Below, in pieces: positions 1 through 5,588 of a DNA stretch of 6,262 bases (positions within the stretch are counted from its first letter, which is position 1; every line of letters begins with the position of its first letter). The notes beneath the pieces were generated by a model. The model was not told the DNA's origin. It ran no database searches and worked only from the letters and a program-made list of their open reading frames with translations. Made by a program: the position numbers and the translations under genes. The DNA comes from an uncultured Eubacteriales bacterium (lineage in GTDB: Bacteria > Bacillota > Clostridia > Oscillospirales > Acutalibacteraceae): the NCBI GenBank assembly GCA_934615635.1, contig CAKTTT010000142.1, forward strand, positions 1 to 6,262, read 5' to 3'.

Positions 1-140
1 TTTTAAATCCGACGCCCTGGATGTCATCCGCCAGGCGGTAGGGATTTTCCTTGATAATGCTGTACATCCGGGAACCGTATTCGTTGTAGATTTTGAGGGC
101 CAGACTCATGGAGATGCCGTATTCCTGCAAAAACATCATG
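1..140 (-). pseudogene. recD2: Internal fragment of a RecD2-type DNA helicase gene, cut at the window edge and at a junction
   Basis: Read on the minus strand from about base 139 to base 1, this gives an open peptide beginning MMFLQEYGIS and ending in NPYRLADDI then GVGFK. That pattern (FLQ.YGIS, then K.Y..YG, then ENPYRLADDI.G.GFK) is the helix-hairpin-helix segment in the N-terminal part of RecD2, a 5'-3' superfamily 1 DNA helicase acting in DNA repair. The catalytic ATPase part would lie to the left, outside the window. The family signature stops near base 140-150, where an unrelated dehydrogenase tail begins on the other strand, so the N-terminal coding part is missing. The frame stays open a little further, but the codons beyond about base 150 do not look like RecD2. 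Identification is by motif recall only. Whether this is a true pseudogene or an artificial join cannot be settled from the sequence. Confidence 0.68.
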
Positions 141-266
141 GCCTCCTGGGATATCGACCTCACCCCCCTGATCACCCACCGGGTGAAATTCGACGACTGT
201 CTCGAATTCTTCGAGAACGACGACAAGTATCACAAGGATAAGATCAAGGTGATGATCGAGTTCTGA
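138..266 (+). pseudogene. C-terminal fragment of a zinc-type alcohol/polyol dehydrogenase
   Basis: The plus-strand frame ending in TGA at 264-266 reads IDLTPLITHRVKFDD, then EFFENDDKYHKDKIKVMIEF at the stop. This is the typical ending of medium-chain zinc-dependent dehydrogenases of the sorbitol/threonine dehydrogenase group (the 'PLITH....' helix, then a short loop, then a final 'K.KV.I' strand). Those enzymes are cytosolic and oxidise sugar alcohols or amino-alcohols with NAD(P)+. Only about 40 residues of an expected roughly 340 are present; the zinc ligands and the Rossmann fold are absent. The frame runs back without a stop to base 42, but bases 42 to about 137 code for RecD2 on the opposite strand, so that extension is not dehydrogenase. 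Bases 135-148 could belong to either gene. If the intact gene once stood here, it lay 88 bases upstream of the glycoside hydrolase gene and might have shared a transcript with it. Confidence 0.66.
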
Positions 267-338
267 TCTTCCTTCAAAGCCTGTCCATCGCCTCCTCCTC
301 GCCCCCTTAAAAGGCCTGCGGGGGGGAGCCATTAATGC

Positions 339-344
339 AAGGAG
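339..344 (+). promoter_or_regulatory. Ribosome binding site deciding a TTG start
   Basis: AAGGAG lies 10 bases upstream of the TTG at 355. Two ATGs nearer the site (345 and 350) are in other frames, giving unrelated short peptides. In the hydrolase frame a TGA at 346-348 rules out any earlier start, so TTG 355 is the only start codon close to this site. No convincing -35/-10 pair is visible between 267 and 338. Confidence 0.8.
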
Positions 345-354
345 ATGATATGTT

Positions 355-2184
355 TTGGATCGAACCAATTCGCGAAAGCTGTGGATCATTCTCGGGGTGA
401 TCGCCGTGGTGCTGATCGCTGCCATCGTCATCGTCTGCGTACTGGTCTTTGGCGGGGAAAAGAACCCCTCTCCCTCCTCCTCCGCTCCCTCCGATACCCC
501 CTCCTCCACCTCTTCCGTCCCCGCCGCCCCCACCGTCACGGTGGAACGCTGGCTGGCGAATGAAATTTCCTTTACCAGCACGGTGGAATACGAGTGGCCC
601 TATTATGGCGTGGTGCTGGATGTCCTCTTCAAAAACGCGGATACCGGTACGGAATTCACCATGCCCGCCTTCTGGGACGGCGGCTCCACCTGGAAGGTCC
701 GCTATGCGCTGACCGAGGAAGGTACCTGGAGCTACCGCACCGTCTGCTCGGATGAGAAAAACACCGGCCTGATGAACCAGAACGGCGCCATCATCTGCAA
801 GCCCTACTCCGGTGATCTGGAGATCTACAAGCGGGGTTTTGTCAAAACCGATCCTGACAAGCGATATTTTGTCTACGACGACGGCACCCCTTTCTTCTAC
901 CTGGGGGATACCCATTGGCATATGGCGCTGGAAGAGCTGGACAGCAACGGCGATTACTGCGACGACGATTCCATCACCTCCCGGTTCAAATACACCATCG
1001 ACACCCGTGCAGAACAAGGCTTCACCGTTATTCAGTCGGAGCCCTTGGGCGAATACACGGCGAGCGACGGCAACAACTATTTCCACGGGATCTTTGACAT
1101 CTTCTCGGAAGAGCTGCTGGAGCAGTTCCAGTATTACGACCGCTATTTCGCCTACATCGCGGAGAAGGGTCTGGTTCACGCCAACGCCCAATTCTCCTAC
1201 GCGGATGTCCTGGGCAAATATATGAATACCCTCACCGATGATTTGCTGGAGAAGCTCTGCCGCTATTGGGTGGCGCGGTACGGCGCCTATCCCGTAATGT
1301 GGACTATGGCGCAGGAGTGCGACGACGACTACTACCACGACCGGGGAGATCAGCCCTATTTCGACGCCGAAACCAATCCCTGGAAAAAGGTCGCGGCTTA
1401 TGTCTACAAGCACGATCCCTACAAGCATCCCCTGACCGCCCATCAGGAAAACGCCGTTTTCACCAAGGCTTCCAATTCCGCTTTCCGGAATGTGGAGGGG
1501 CATACCTGGTATGCCGCCCAATTCCAGGTGGGCGTCGGCTCCGTTTTCCCCAACAACGGCACCTTCAGGGATTACTGGCTCAACGGCCAAGGCAAACCCG
1601 CCGTGCTTTATGAAAGCGACTACGACCATTTCTGGACGGGTACCACCGGTGCCCGTGCCCAGGGCTGGGCCGCTTATCTGGGCGGAATGTACGGCTACGG
1701 CTACGGCTCTCAGAAAATCTGGAGCACCAACGAGAAGCCGGGAATCTGGGCCGGCGCTATCAAAGACAGCATTTCCAACGGCTACGACTACCTCACCAAA
1801 GAGGATATGGACATCACCTGGATGGAAAGCCTGCAGCTTCCCGCTGCCAAACAGCTTGGTTATATGAAGACCTTCTTAGGCGAGCTGGAATGGTGGAAGC
1901 TCCAGCCCACCCTGGGCGCTATCGCCGACTTTACGGCGGACAGCATCAGCGAGTATGCCATGGCCAGGGACGGCTCCAACACCGTTGTGATCTACTTCCT
2001 GAACAAAAGCACCAACACCGGCACGGTGAACGGACTGGATGACGGCTCCTATCAATTCACCTGGTTCAATCCCAGAACGGGAGAAAAAGCCGAGCCGGAA
2101 ACGGTGACGGCCGCAGACGGTAAGTTCCGCCTGCCGAATAAGCCCGACGCCGAGGACTGGGTGGCCCTGCTGCAAAAGGCGTAA
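355..2184 (+). CDS. Membrane-anchored DUF4038/GH140-like glycoside hydrolase
   Basis: Probable extracellular glycosidase of 609 residues. Residues 2-8 are polar and basic, 9-33 form one hydrophobic segment (an uncleaved anchor; no good lipobox precedes Cys28), and 35-60 are a Ser/Pro/Thr linker. About 62-130 resemble the DUF5060 beta-sandwich (FWDGG.TW..RY, then EGTWSYRT). About 165-500 resemble the DUF4038 TIM barrel: PFFYLGDTHW (D185), MWTMAQE (E321), GKPAVLYES (E420), then ARAQGWAAYLGGMYGYGYG. About 515-607 resemble the C-terminal PF12904 sandwich (WFNPRTGE at 570-577). The same DUF4038-PF12904 pairing occurs in GH140 apiosidases that release apiose from the pectin rhamnogalacturonan II. 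E321 and E420 are the likely catalytic pair by position; this is inferred. The substrate is unknown: DUF4038 covers more than apiosidases, and apiose specificity cannot be read from sequence. It stands alone, with a dehydrogenase tail upstream and no transporter or regulator in view. Confidence 0.88.
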   Translation: MDRTNSRKLWIILGVIAVVLIAAIVIVCVLVFGGEKNPSPSSSAPSDTPSSTSSVPAAPTVTVERWLANEISFTSTVEYEWPYYGVVLDVLFKNADTGTEFTMPAFWDGGSTWKVRYALTEEGTWSYRTVCSDEKNTGLMNQNGAIICKPYSGDLEIYKRGFVKTDPDKRYFVYDDGTPFFYLGDTHWHMALEELDSNGDYCDDDSITSRFKYTIDTRAEQGFTVIQSEPLGEYTASDGNNYFHGIFDIFSEELLEQFQYYDRYFAYIAEKGLVHANAQFSYADVLGKYMNTLTDDLLEKLCRYWVARYGAYPVMWTMAQECDDDYYHDRGDQPYFDAETNPWKKVAAYVYKHDPYKHPLTAHQENAVFTKASNSAFRNVEGHTWYAAQFQVGVGSVFPNNGTFRDYWLNGQGKPAVLYESDYDHFWTGTTGARAQGWAAYLGGMYGYGYGSQKIWSTNEKPGIWAGAIKDSISNGYDYLTKEDMDITWMESLQLPAAKQLGYMKTFLGELEWWKLQPTLGAIADFTADSISEYAMARDGSNTVVIYFLNKSTNTGTVNGLDDGSYQFTWFNPRTGEKAEPETVTAADGKFRLPNKPDAEDWVALLQKA

Positions 2185-2214
2185 CCCAAACCGCAACCGT
2201 TTTCGCAACATAAA

Positions 2215-2244
2215 AGAAGGCGCTAACAGATGTTAGCGCCTTCT
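2215..2244. terminator. Perfect 14-bp palindromic hairpin after the hydrolase gene
   Basis: AGAAGGCGCTAACA (2215-2228) and TGTTAGCGCCTTCT (2231-2244) are exact reverse complements around a 2-base centre. It begins 30 bases after the hydrolase stop, a usual place for an intrinsic terminator. On the plus strand the following bases are poor in T (CAGCTTGTTG). On the minus strand the hairpin is followed by TTTTATG. So it would work better as a terminator for leftward transcription, or it serves chiefly as the end of the larger element at 2215-2478. Confidence 0.6.
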
Positions 2245-2295
2245 CAGCTTGTTGAAACAGCCCGGCTTACGCCGTCCTGTTCTCCAAACTGATTG

Positions 2296-2333
2296 CAAGA
2301 GTGGGGAAAATCATCTGATTTTCCCCACTCTTG
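2296..2333. repeat. 18-bp perfect inverted repeat, 2-base centre
   Basis: Bases 2296-2313 (CAAGAGTGGGGAAAATCA) and 2316-2333 (TGATTTTCCCCACTCTTG) are exact reverse complements around TC. As RNA it would form a very stable long hairpin with at least a 4-base loop after opening the last pair. There is no T-tract on the plus strand after it (TCGCCTGCGG), so it is not a standard terminator. It is the central part of the composite element. Confidence 0.85.
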
Positions 2334-2366
2334 TCGCCTGCGGGCGGGTGATTGTTGCGCGAGGAG

Positions 2367-2406
2367 GGAACCCTGACGGTTCCAACAGTTGGGCAATCCC
2401 AACTGT
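2367..2406. repeat. Two adjacent small hairpins
   Basis: GGAACC (2367-2372) pairs with GGTTCC (2378-2383) around a 5-base loop. Two bases later ACAGTTGGG (2385-2393) pairs with CCCAACTGT (2398-2406) around the tetraloop CAAT. Both stems are perfect. They lie in the right half of the composite element, beside the purine-rich stretch GAGGAGGG (2361-2368) and the pyrimidine-rich stretch CCCCCTCCCTCC (2415-2426), which could also pair with each other. Confidence 0.6.
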
Positions 2407-2448
2407 ACACACATCCCCCTCCCTCCGTGACATTTTATCGACAGTCTC

Positions 2449-2487
2449 AGAAGGTGCTGACATCCGTTAGCGCCTTCTTTCGCTTTG
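2449..2487 (+). terminator. Rightward intrinsic-terminator-like hairpin, right end of the element
   Basis: AGAAGGTGCTGAC (2449-2461) pairs with GTTAGCGCCTTCT (2466-2478) over 13 positions around the loop ATCC, followed by TTCGCTTT. Two positions differ from perfect complementarity, but both become G-U pairs in a plus-strand transcript, so the RNA stem is unbroken. On the minus strand they would be A-C mismatches. This favours function in rightward RNA and makes it the better candidate for ending the hydrolase transcript. Confidence 0.55.
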
Positions 2488-2493
2488 TATAAG

Positions 2494-2544
2494 TATGAGT
2501 TTTATATGAGTATGAGTTGTAGTTGTATGAGCCAATTGTATGAA
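2494..2544. repeat. Irregular TATGAG word cluster
   Basis: TATGAG occurs at 2494, 2505, 2511 and 2526, with TATGAA at 2539; the spacing is irregular (11, 6, 15 and 13 bases). It stands out as AT-rich against GC-rich surroundings. It may be a degraded tandem repeat; no function is claimed. Confidence 0.5.
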
Positions 2545-2561
2545 CCAACGGCTGATTCCAC

Positions 2562-2613
2562 CCGCTGGGGAGAAGCGGCAAGGCCTAAGGGAAAAGGAAT
2601 CCCTCTCATTGCC
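2562..2613. other. Weak cluster of short stems, possible structured RNA
   Basis: CCGCT (2562-2566) can pair with AGCGG (2574-2578). Overlapping this, GGCAA (2577-2581) can pair with TTGCC (2609-2613), enclosing AGGGA/TCCCT (2588-2592 and 2600-2604). Each stem is only five pairs and the first and second are mutually exclusive at two bases, so chance pairing is quite possible. Confidence 0.25.
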
Positions 2614-2783
2614 AAATAAAGCACGGGTCACGTCAACCCACAAAGAAGCAAAAGGAAGTCCGTCCCAATAGACGCAAAAAACTCATCCCACACCGTGGAG
2701 ACAACCATTCCCGTAGCGATGTATCGCCATATGAGAAAAGGCAATCTTACAATCCAGAAGAAAGATAAAAGCCCTCTTGGAAA

Positions 2784-2809
2784 GATCGTGCGCTCATGGC
2801 GCGCCGATC
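2784..2809 (-). terminator. Candidate terminator downstream of rlmH
   Basis: Read on the minus strand, GATCGGCGC pairs with GCGCACGATC, with one bulged A and a 7-base loop, followed by TTTCC. It lies about 106 bases beyond the rlmH stop. The T-tract is short, so this is a weak call; no better hairpin is visible between it and rlmH. Confidence 0.3.
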
Positions 2810-2915
2810 AGAAGAAGAAGCACCGGCGCCATTTTCTTGCGCGACAGACACCGCAGAAAACCGCTTCGCCCCAATGAATTCCGCCCATCCGTTTCCCTAC
2901 CCGCCTGTTTTCCGC

Positions 2916-3398
2916 TTATTTGTGATATTTGCCGCCGGAAGAAATCTGCATCGCGCGGTAAAGCTGCTCCAGCAGCATCACCCTCGCCAACTGATGAGGA
3001 AAGGTCATGGCGGACATGGAGATCCGCAGCCGCGCGGCGGCCTTGACCTCCTCCGACAGGCCCCAGGAGCCGCCGATTGCCAGCGCCACATGGCTGGTCC
3101 CTCCCACAGCCAGCTTCTCCAGCCGTCCGGCCAGCTCGGTGGAAGAGAGGCGCTCCCCCTCGATGCACAGCGCCCACAGCGCCGCGCCGGAGGGCACCCG
3201 GGCAAGCAGACGTTTTCCCTCCGCCCGCAGGCAGGAGTCGATTTGAGCGGGAGAGGGCGCTTCCGGCAGCCGTTCCTCCTCCACCTCGATCACCGAAATC
3301 CGGCAGAAAGCTCCCAGCCGCTTGCTATATTCGGCGCAGGCCTCCCGCCAATAGCTTTCCTTCAGTTTTCCGACGCATATGATTGAAACATTTAACAT
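2916..3398 (-). CDS. rlmH: 23S rRNA (pseudouridine-1915-N3) methyltransferase RlmH
   Basis: A complete 160-residue protein, the usual length for RlmH. This SPOUT-family enzyme uses S-adenosylmethionine to methylate pseudouridine 1915 in helix 69 of 23S rRNA on the assembled ribosome, and acts as a homodimer in the cytosol. Seen in the sequence: N-terminal strand VSIICVGKLKE (4-14); the glycine-rich cofactor loop LAIGGSWG (106-113); MTFPHQLAR (131-139); EQLYRA (144-149); and the invariant C-terminal YHK (158-160), which together form the trefoil-knot site. The ATG lies 3 bases after the walJ stop with no strong ribosome binding site of its own, suggesting translational coupling. Pairing of walJ with rlmH is common in Firmicutes. 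Nothing essential appears to be missing. Confidence 0.96.
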   Translation of the reverse strand: MLNVSIICVGKLKESYWREACAEYSKRLGAFCRISVIEVEEERLPEAPSPAQIDSCLRAEGKRLLARVPSGAALWALCIEGERLSSTELAGRLEKLAVGGTSHVALAIGGSWGLSEEVKAAARLRISMSAMTFPHQLARVMLLEQLYRAMQISSGGKYHK

Positions 3399-3401
3399 TG
3401 G

Positions 3402-4193
3402 TTAAAACTTCAGAACCGGCTCGGTATCGTATCTCGGCGCCACCCGCAGCACATAGTCCTGTCCTTCCTTCATCCCCGCCTCCGTCAGAGCGGCCTGGGA
3501 AGTGATGTACGCCACCTCGGGCGTATTGTTGTCCTTGCTCAGATGAGCCAGATAAAATCTGGTAACGCCGCTTTCCGCCAACCCCGGCAGCGTGGCAGCG
3601 CACACCTCGTTGGAAAGATGGCCGGTATCCGCCAGGATCCGGCGCTTGAGATAGTAAGGATAAGGACCATTTTCCAGCATCCGCACGTCATGGTTGGACT
3701 CGATCTGCACCAGATCGCAGCCGGACAGGGCGCAGCGTACCGTATCGCTCATGTAGCCCATATCGGTGGCCACCGCCAGCCGCCGATCGTCCGGTGTGCG
3801 CACCCGGAAACCCAGGCTTTCCCGGCTGTCATGAGAGGTGCGGAAAGCCTCCACCCACATCCCGGCGGCCTCCAGCCCCTCCTCCGGCATCTCGTCAAAA
3901 GCGCAGCCGCAGCCCAAGACCCCCGTCTCCACCAGCGCCTCCAACGTTCCGGGAGAGGCGAAAACCGGCATTCCATACCGCTTGGTGAGAATTTTAAGAC
4001 CGCAGACATGGTCCGAATGCTCGTGGGTGACGAAAATCGCCGCAATGGTCCGGGGATCGATGCTCCGGTCATGCAGCGCCGTTTCAATCCGCCGCGCGCT
4101 GACGCCGGCATCGATGAGGATCCCGCCTTCCGGCGTGCCTATGTAAGCGCAGTTCCCACTGCTGCCGCTGAATAAGGGACAGTATCGTGCCAC
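3402..4193 (-). CDS. walJ: WalJ/YycJ-family metallo-beta-lactamase-fold hydrolase
   Basis: A 263-residue cytosolic protein. Starting from the GTG at 4193 it begins VARYCPLFSGSSGN, the characteristic N-terminus of the YycJ/WalJ family. Metal ligands are visible in order: HEHSDH (57-62), TSHD (His121), TDMG (Asp144), ESNHD (His168), and late histidines in GHLSNE (192) and AHLSKDNN (217). The family is thought to be a double-strand DNA exonuclease or phosphodiesterase linked to cell-wall and replication control in Bacillus; its exact role is not settled. The frame is open to an ATG at 4247, but that ATG sits in the loop of the hairpin at 4229-4260, whereas GTG 4193 has a strong ribosome binding site and gives the family's length. 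It lies between murA and rlmH on the same strand. Confidence 0.92.
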   Translation of the reverse strand: MARYCPLFSGSSGNCAYIGTPEGGILIDAGVSARRIETALHDRSIDPRTIAAIFVTHEHSDHVCGLKILTKRYGMPVFASPGTLEALVETGVLGCGCAFDEMPEEGLEAAGMWVEAFRTSHDSRESLGFRVRTPDDRRLAVATDMGYMSDTVRCALSGCDLVQIESNHDVRMLENGPYPYYLKRRILADTGHLSNEVCAATLPGLAESGVTRFYLAHLSKDNNTPEVAYITSQAALTEAGMKEGQDYVLRVAPRYDTEPVLKF

Positions 4194-4202
4194 AACCGTC
4201 CG

Positions 4203-4208
4203 CCTCCC
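4203..4208 (-). promoter_or_regulatory. Ribosome binding site that sets the walJ GTG start
   Basis: GGGAGG on the minus strand lies 9 bases before the GTG at 4193-4191. It settles the start in favour of GTG over the in-frame ATG 54 bases upstream. Confidence 0.85.
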
Positions 4209-4228
4209 ATCCGCTGAGATATAACCAA

Positions 4229-4260
4229 AGGGCTGCCGCAATGTCACTTGCGACAGCCCT
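4229..4260 (-). terminator. murA-walJ intercistronic terminator or attenuator hairpin
   Basis: On the minus strand AGGGCTGTCGCAA pairs with TTGCGGCAGCCCT over 13 positions (one G-U) around the loop GTGACA, then TTTGGTTATAT follows. It starts 8 bases past the murA stop. The single imperfection is a G-U pair only in leftward RNA, which supports leftward function. The tail is broken by GG, so some read-through into walJ is likely; no separate walJ promoter is evident in the remaining gap. Confidence 0.7.
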
Positions 4261-4268
4261 ATCCAATT

Positions 4269-5555
4269 TTAAAGAGCCTGCCGGAGCGCCGCGTCGGGAA
4301 TCGAAACCATTCGGATGTTGGCTCCCAAGGCCGTCAGTTTTTCCTCCAGATTTTCATATCCCCGTTCAATATGATGGATTTCCTCAATCTCCGTCGTGCC
4401 CTTCGCCACCAGCGCCGCGATCACCAGCGCCGCGCCTGCGCGAAGATCCACTGCCTTCACAGGGGCCGCCGTAAGCTGATCCACCCCTTGTATCACCGCC
4501 ACCTTTCCGTCCACCTGCGCCTGGGCGCCCATCCGCCGCAGCTCGTCGATATAACGGAAGCGGTTTTCAAAAATGCTCTCGGTGATGATGCTGGTTCCCT
4601 CCGCGATGGAGAGCAAAACCGCCGCCTGGGACTGCATGTCCGTGGGGAAACCGGGATGCGGCATGGTTTTGACGTTGCAGTGGCGAAGAGGCCCGGTGCG
4701 TCGCACCCGGATGGAATCGTCGAATTCCTCGATCTCGCCGCCCATCTCCTCCAGTTTAGCCGTAATGGATTCCAGATGCTTGGGGATCACTCCCTGAAGT
4801 AAAACGTCTCCGGCGGTGGCGACGGCCGCCGCCATATAGGTCCCCGCCTCGATCTGGTCGGGGATGATGGAGTAGCTGGTACCGTACAAATGCTCCACGC
4901 CCCGCACCTTGATAACGTCGGTGCCGGCGCCCCGGACATCCGCCCCCATGGAGTTGAGGAAGTTGGCCAGATCCACCACATGGGGCTCCTTGGCGGCGTT
5001 TTCGATGATGGTGGTGCCCCGGGCCTTGACGGCCGCCAGCATGATGTTCACCGTGGAGCCCACCGTCACCATATCCAGATAAATGGAGTTGCCGATCAGC
5101 CGCGGGGCGTTGACCTCGATCATGCCGTGCTCCACCGGCGCCACGTCCGCGCCCAGAGCGGTGAACCCCTTGAGATGCTGGTCGATGGGCCGCAGGCCGA
5201 TCGGGCACCCCCCGGGCATGGAAACCCGTGCCTTGCCGCATCGGCCCAGCAGGGCGCCGATAAAATAATAGGAAGCGCGCATATGCCGGGCGAGATCATG
5301 GGGTACGACGTGGGTGCGGATGCCGCGGGGATCGATATCCACCGCGTTTTTATTGATGCGGCGCACCTCGGCGCCCAGGGAGGACAAAATCTCCAGCGTC
5401 GTGGAGACGTCGGCAATGTTCGGTATATTTTCAATACGGCATACGCCGTCGGCTAATATGGCTGCGGGAAGAATGGCAACCGCCGCATTTTTGGCGCCGC
5501 TGATATCCACCTTGCCAACCAAGCGGTTCCCACCCGTGATGATATATTTTTCCAA
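4269..5555 (-). CDS. murA: UDP-N-acetylglucosamine 1-carboxyvinyltransferase MurA (MurZ-like)
   Basis: A complete 428-residue enzyme. It transfers enolpyruvate from phosphoenolpyruvate to UDP-GlcNAc, the first committed step of peptidoglycan precursor synthesis in the cytosol. Key residues by family knowledge: Lys22-Asn23 in SGAKNAA; Arg93 in RASYYF; catalytic Cys117 in MPGGCPIG, the residue alkylated by fosfomycin; Asp306 in PGFPTD; Arg372 in DLRAG; and Arg398 in ERGYENLEEKL. Cys rather than Asp at 117 predicts a fosfomycin-sensitive enzyme. The wording RASYYFIGALLGR and RPIDQHLKGF resembles the second Firmicutes paralogue (MurZ/MurAB); that subfamily call is by recall. The start is TTG at 5555, with GGGGGAG 9 bases upstream; there is no in-frame ATG nearby. 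It has its own promoter and is followed by the hairpin at 4229-4260, then walJ. Confidence 0.97.
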   Translation of the reverse strand: MEKYIITGGNRLVGKVDISGAKNAAVAILPAAILADGVCRIENIPNIADVSTTLEILSSLGAEVRRINKNAVDIDPRGIRTHVVPHDLARHMRASYYFIGALLGRCGKARVSMPGGCPIGLRPIDQHLKGFTALGADVAPVEHGMIEVNAPRLIGNSIYLDMVTVGSTVNIMLAAVKARGTTIIENAAKEPHVVDLANFLNSMGADVRGAGTDVIKVRGVEHLYGTSYSIIPDQIEAGTYMAAAVATAGDVLLQGVIPKHLESITAKLEEMGGEIEEFDDSIRVRRTGPLRHCNVKTMPHPGFPTDMQSQAAVLLSIAEGTSIITESIFENRFRYIDELRRMGAQAQVDGKVAVIQGVDQLTAAPVKAVDLRAGAALVIAALVAKGTTEIEEIHHIERGYENLEEKLTALGANIRMVSIPDAALRQAL

Positions 5556-5564
5556 ATGGCCACA

Positions 5565-5571
5565 CTCCCCC
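5565..5571 (-). promoter_or_regulatory. Ribosome binding site for the murA TTG start
   Basis: GGGGGAG on the minus strand lies 9 bases before TTG 5555. The TTG yields the standard MurA N-terminus (MEKYIITGG), so site and start support each other. Confidence 0.8.
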
Positions 5572-5588
5572 GGAATTTTAACATTCCT

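Larger units (their letters stand above)
2215..2478. repeat. MITE-like composite palindromic element with inverted, self-complementary ends
   Basis: The left end (2215-2244) and right end (2449-2478) match at 27 of 30 positions when one is read on the opposite strand, and at 25 of 30 read directly, because each end is itself a palindrome. Similarity continues inward (CTGAGAAGG against CTCAGAAGG) and outward for a few T-rich bases. Between the ends are three more hairpins (2296-2333, 2367-2383, 2385-2406). A 73-codon open frame at 2249-2470 crosses all of them and has no ribosome binding site, so I do not call it a gene. No transposase or clear target-site duplication is present. The layout fits a non-autonomous mobile element or a structured intergenic repeat. 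Copy number in the genome is unknown. Confidence 0.55.
2479..2915. other. Convergent intergenic remainder with no convincing gene
   Basis: This lies between the hairpin element and the 3' end of rlmH. Open frames here (for example plus 2695-2877) lack ribosome binding sites and recognisable protein patterns. The visible content is a cluster of TATGAG words at 2494-2544, a group of short stems at 2562-2613, and a terminator-like hairpin at 2784-2809. The rest is purine-rich single-copy sequence in which I see nothing. Confidence 0.6.

Noticed and set aside
24..581. 185-codon minus-strand open frame across the left edge
   Set aside because: It spans the RecD2/dehydrogenase junction, the gap and the hydrolase linker; its low-complexity Glu/Gly start is the complement of the Ser/Pro linker codons.
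307..1629. 440-codon open frame on the minus strand antisense to the hydrolase gene
   Set aside because: It is Gly/Val/Ile-rich with no recognisable family and no start site, and arises from the codon pattern of the clearly real plus-strand gene.
2249..2470. 73-codon plus-strand open frame inside the hairpin element
   Set aside because: No ribosome binding site or known motif, and the sequence is explained by inverted repeats that would not be kept by protein selection.
2215..2478. CRISPR array or attachment site
   Set aside because: Only two copies of the 30-base unit, palindromic and in inverted relation, with no regular spacers and no cas gene or integrase nearby.
2695..2877. 60-codon Lys/Arg-rich plus-strand frame
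   Set aside because: No ribosome binding site precedes it and the composition follows the purine-rich intergenic DNA; no homologous family is recognised.
3543..4175. 210-codon plus-strand frame antisense to walJ, and similar frames antisense to rlmH and murA
   Set aside because: Shadows of the well-supported minus-strand genes; the peptides show no domain patterns.
4194..4247. N-terminal extension of walJ from an ATG at 4247
   Set aside because: The ATG is in a terminator hairpin loop, lacks a ribosome binding site, and the extra 18 residues are not part of the family; GTG 4193 fits better.
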